Shown one piece after another: positions 63,941 through 64,000 of a stretch of DNA of 64,000 bases. The stretch is from Verrucomicrobiota bacterium. Its GTDB lineage: Bacteria > Verrucomicrobiota > Verrucomicrobiia > Methylacidiphilales > JBCCWR01. Position 1 is the stretch's first letter. Every line of letters starts with the position of its first letter. The stretch is from assembly GCA_039192515.1 (NCBI GenBank), contig JBCCXA010000008.1, positions 43,700 through 107,699 of the forward strand. Direction: 5' to 3'. The notes under the pieces were generated by a model. The model made no database searches. It saw only the letters and a list, made by a program, of their open reading frames with translations, and was not told the DNA's origin. A program made the position numbers and the translations under genes.

Positions 63941-63957
63941 TATCAAAATTTTTGATA
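63941..63957. promoter_or_regulatory. 17-bp perfect palindrome before the reductase fusion gene
   Basis: TATCAAAA-T-TTTTGATA, with 8-bp arms and a single central base, ends 7 bp before the start codon of the FAD/membrane fusion. The ATCAA/TTGAT half-sites are those of FNR/CRP-family boxes in the reverse arrangement. Being so near the start it could be a repressor operator or a hairpin limiting translation. Confidence 0.35.
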
Positions 63958-64000
63958 GTTCTTCGGAAGTTATGCGCACCTAGCATACCATCTTATAGAG

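Noticed and set aside
63941..63957. A true FNR box
   Set aside because: The half-sites are in the reverse order (ATCAA..TTGAT rather than TTGAT..ATCAA), so it was recorded only as a palindrome.
1..64000. tRNA, rRNA, CRISPR or prophage elements
   Set aside because: Gaps were read for T-loop sequences, rRNA landmarks, regularly spaced repeats and integrase or phage genes; none were seen.

Overview
The window is one contiguous, low-GC (A+T-rich by eye), gene-dense bacterial chromosome segment with about 60 protein genes. I see no rRNA, tRNA, CRISPR array, insertion sequence or prophage. The organism is most likely a member of Verrucomicrobiota. Evidence: a 51-residue Lys/Arg-rich protein of the Verrucomicrobia/Chlamydiae/Planctomycetes 'small basic protein' family (14695-14850); three prepilin-like proteins resembling the Verru_Chthon cassette (37799-39989); a PEP-CTERM protein (41939-42700); a PUR-like DUF3276 protein; and Gram-negative envelope genes (mlaFD, lpxB, lpxI, MsbA-like exporter, GT9 glycosyltransferase). 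A finer taxonomic call is not supported.

Layout. 0-6 kb: end of a lipid-transport operon (mlaF, mlaD), queG-aroK diverging from aroC, a UDP-glucuronate decarboxylase and a DEAD-box helicase. 6-15 kb: a minus-strand run of anabolic genes (BioD/DRTGG protein, panB, folK, dapB, dapA, dapF, lysA, argH, an RNA pseudouridine synthase, small basic protein with an intrinsic terminator). 15-21 kb: an NtrC-like regulator that lacks the GAFTGA loop, ruvC, a PUR-like protein, a TPR protein, a Roadblock/DUF4388 pair and ispE. 21-34 kb: pyrF, ABC exporter, GT9, htpG, D,D-carboxypeptidase with LysM, polyprenyl synthase, and lpxI-Gfo/Idh-lpxB. 34-42 kb: nusA-infB-rbfA behind an attenuator-like leader, three pseudopilins, an FAD oxidoreductase and the PEP-CTERM protein.

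42.7-63.9 kb is the most interesting part: about 20 genes, all on the minus strand, devoted to nitrogen-oxide and electron-transfer chemistry. Read 5' to 3' on that strand it encodes: a NirB-like NAD(P)H/FAD/[2Fe-2S] reductase fused to a multi-helix membrane domain but lacking the siroheme domain; a membrane-anchored cytochrome with 11 heme-binding motifs; a DUF3365 heme lipoprotein; a monoheme cytochrome c lipoprotein; a single-domain globin; a small lipoprotein; and the ResB/CcsA cytochrome c maturation pair. After a 258-bp gap come a CysJ-like NADPH flavoprotein, a 68-residue protein duplicating the N-terminus of the next enzyme, a NirA-type siroheme nitrite reductase, a DmsB-DmsC fusion, a cytoplasmic nitrate reductase, and moaA, moaD, moaE, moeA, moaC, mog and tauE. 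I infer nitrate to nitrite (NasA-type enzyme, Mo cofactor made next door) and nitrite to ammonium (NirA-type enzyme fed by the CysJ-like flavoprotein). The upstream membrane/multiheme block may be a linked redox system whose substrate cannot be read from sequence. It is the best candidate for something undescribed.
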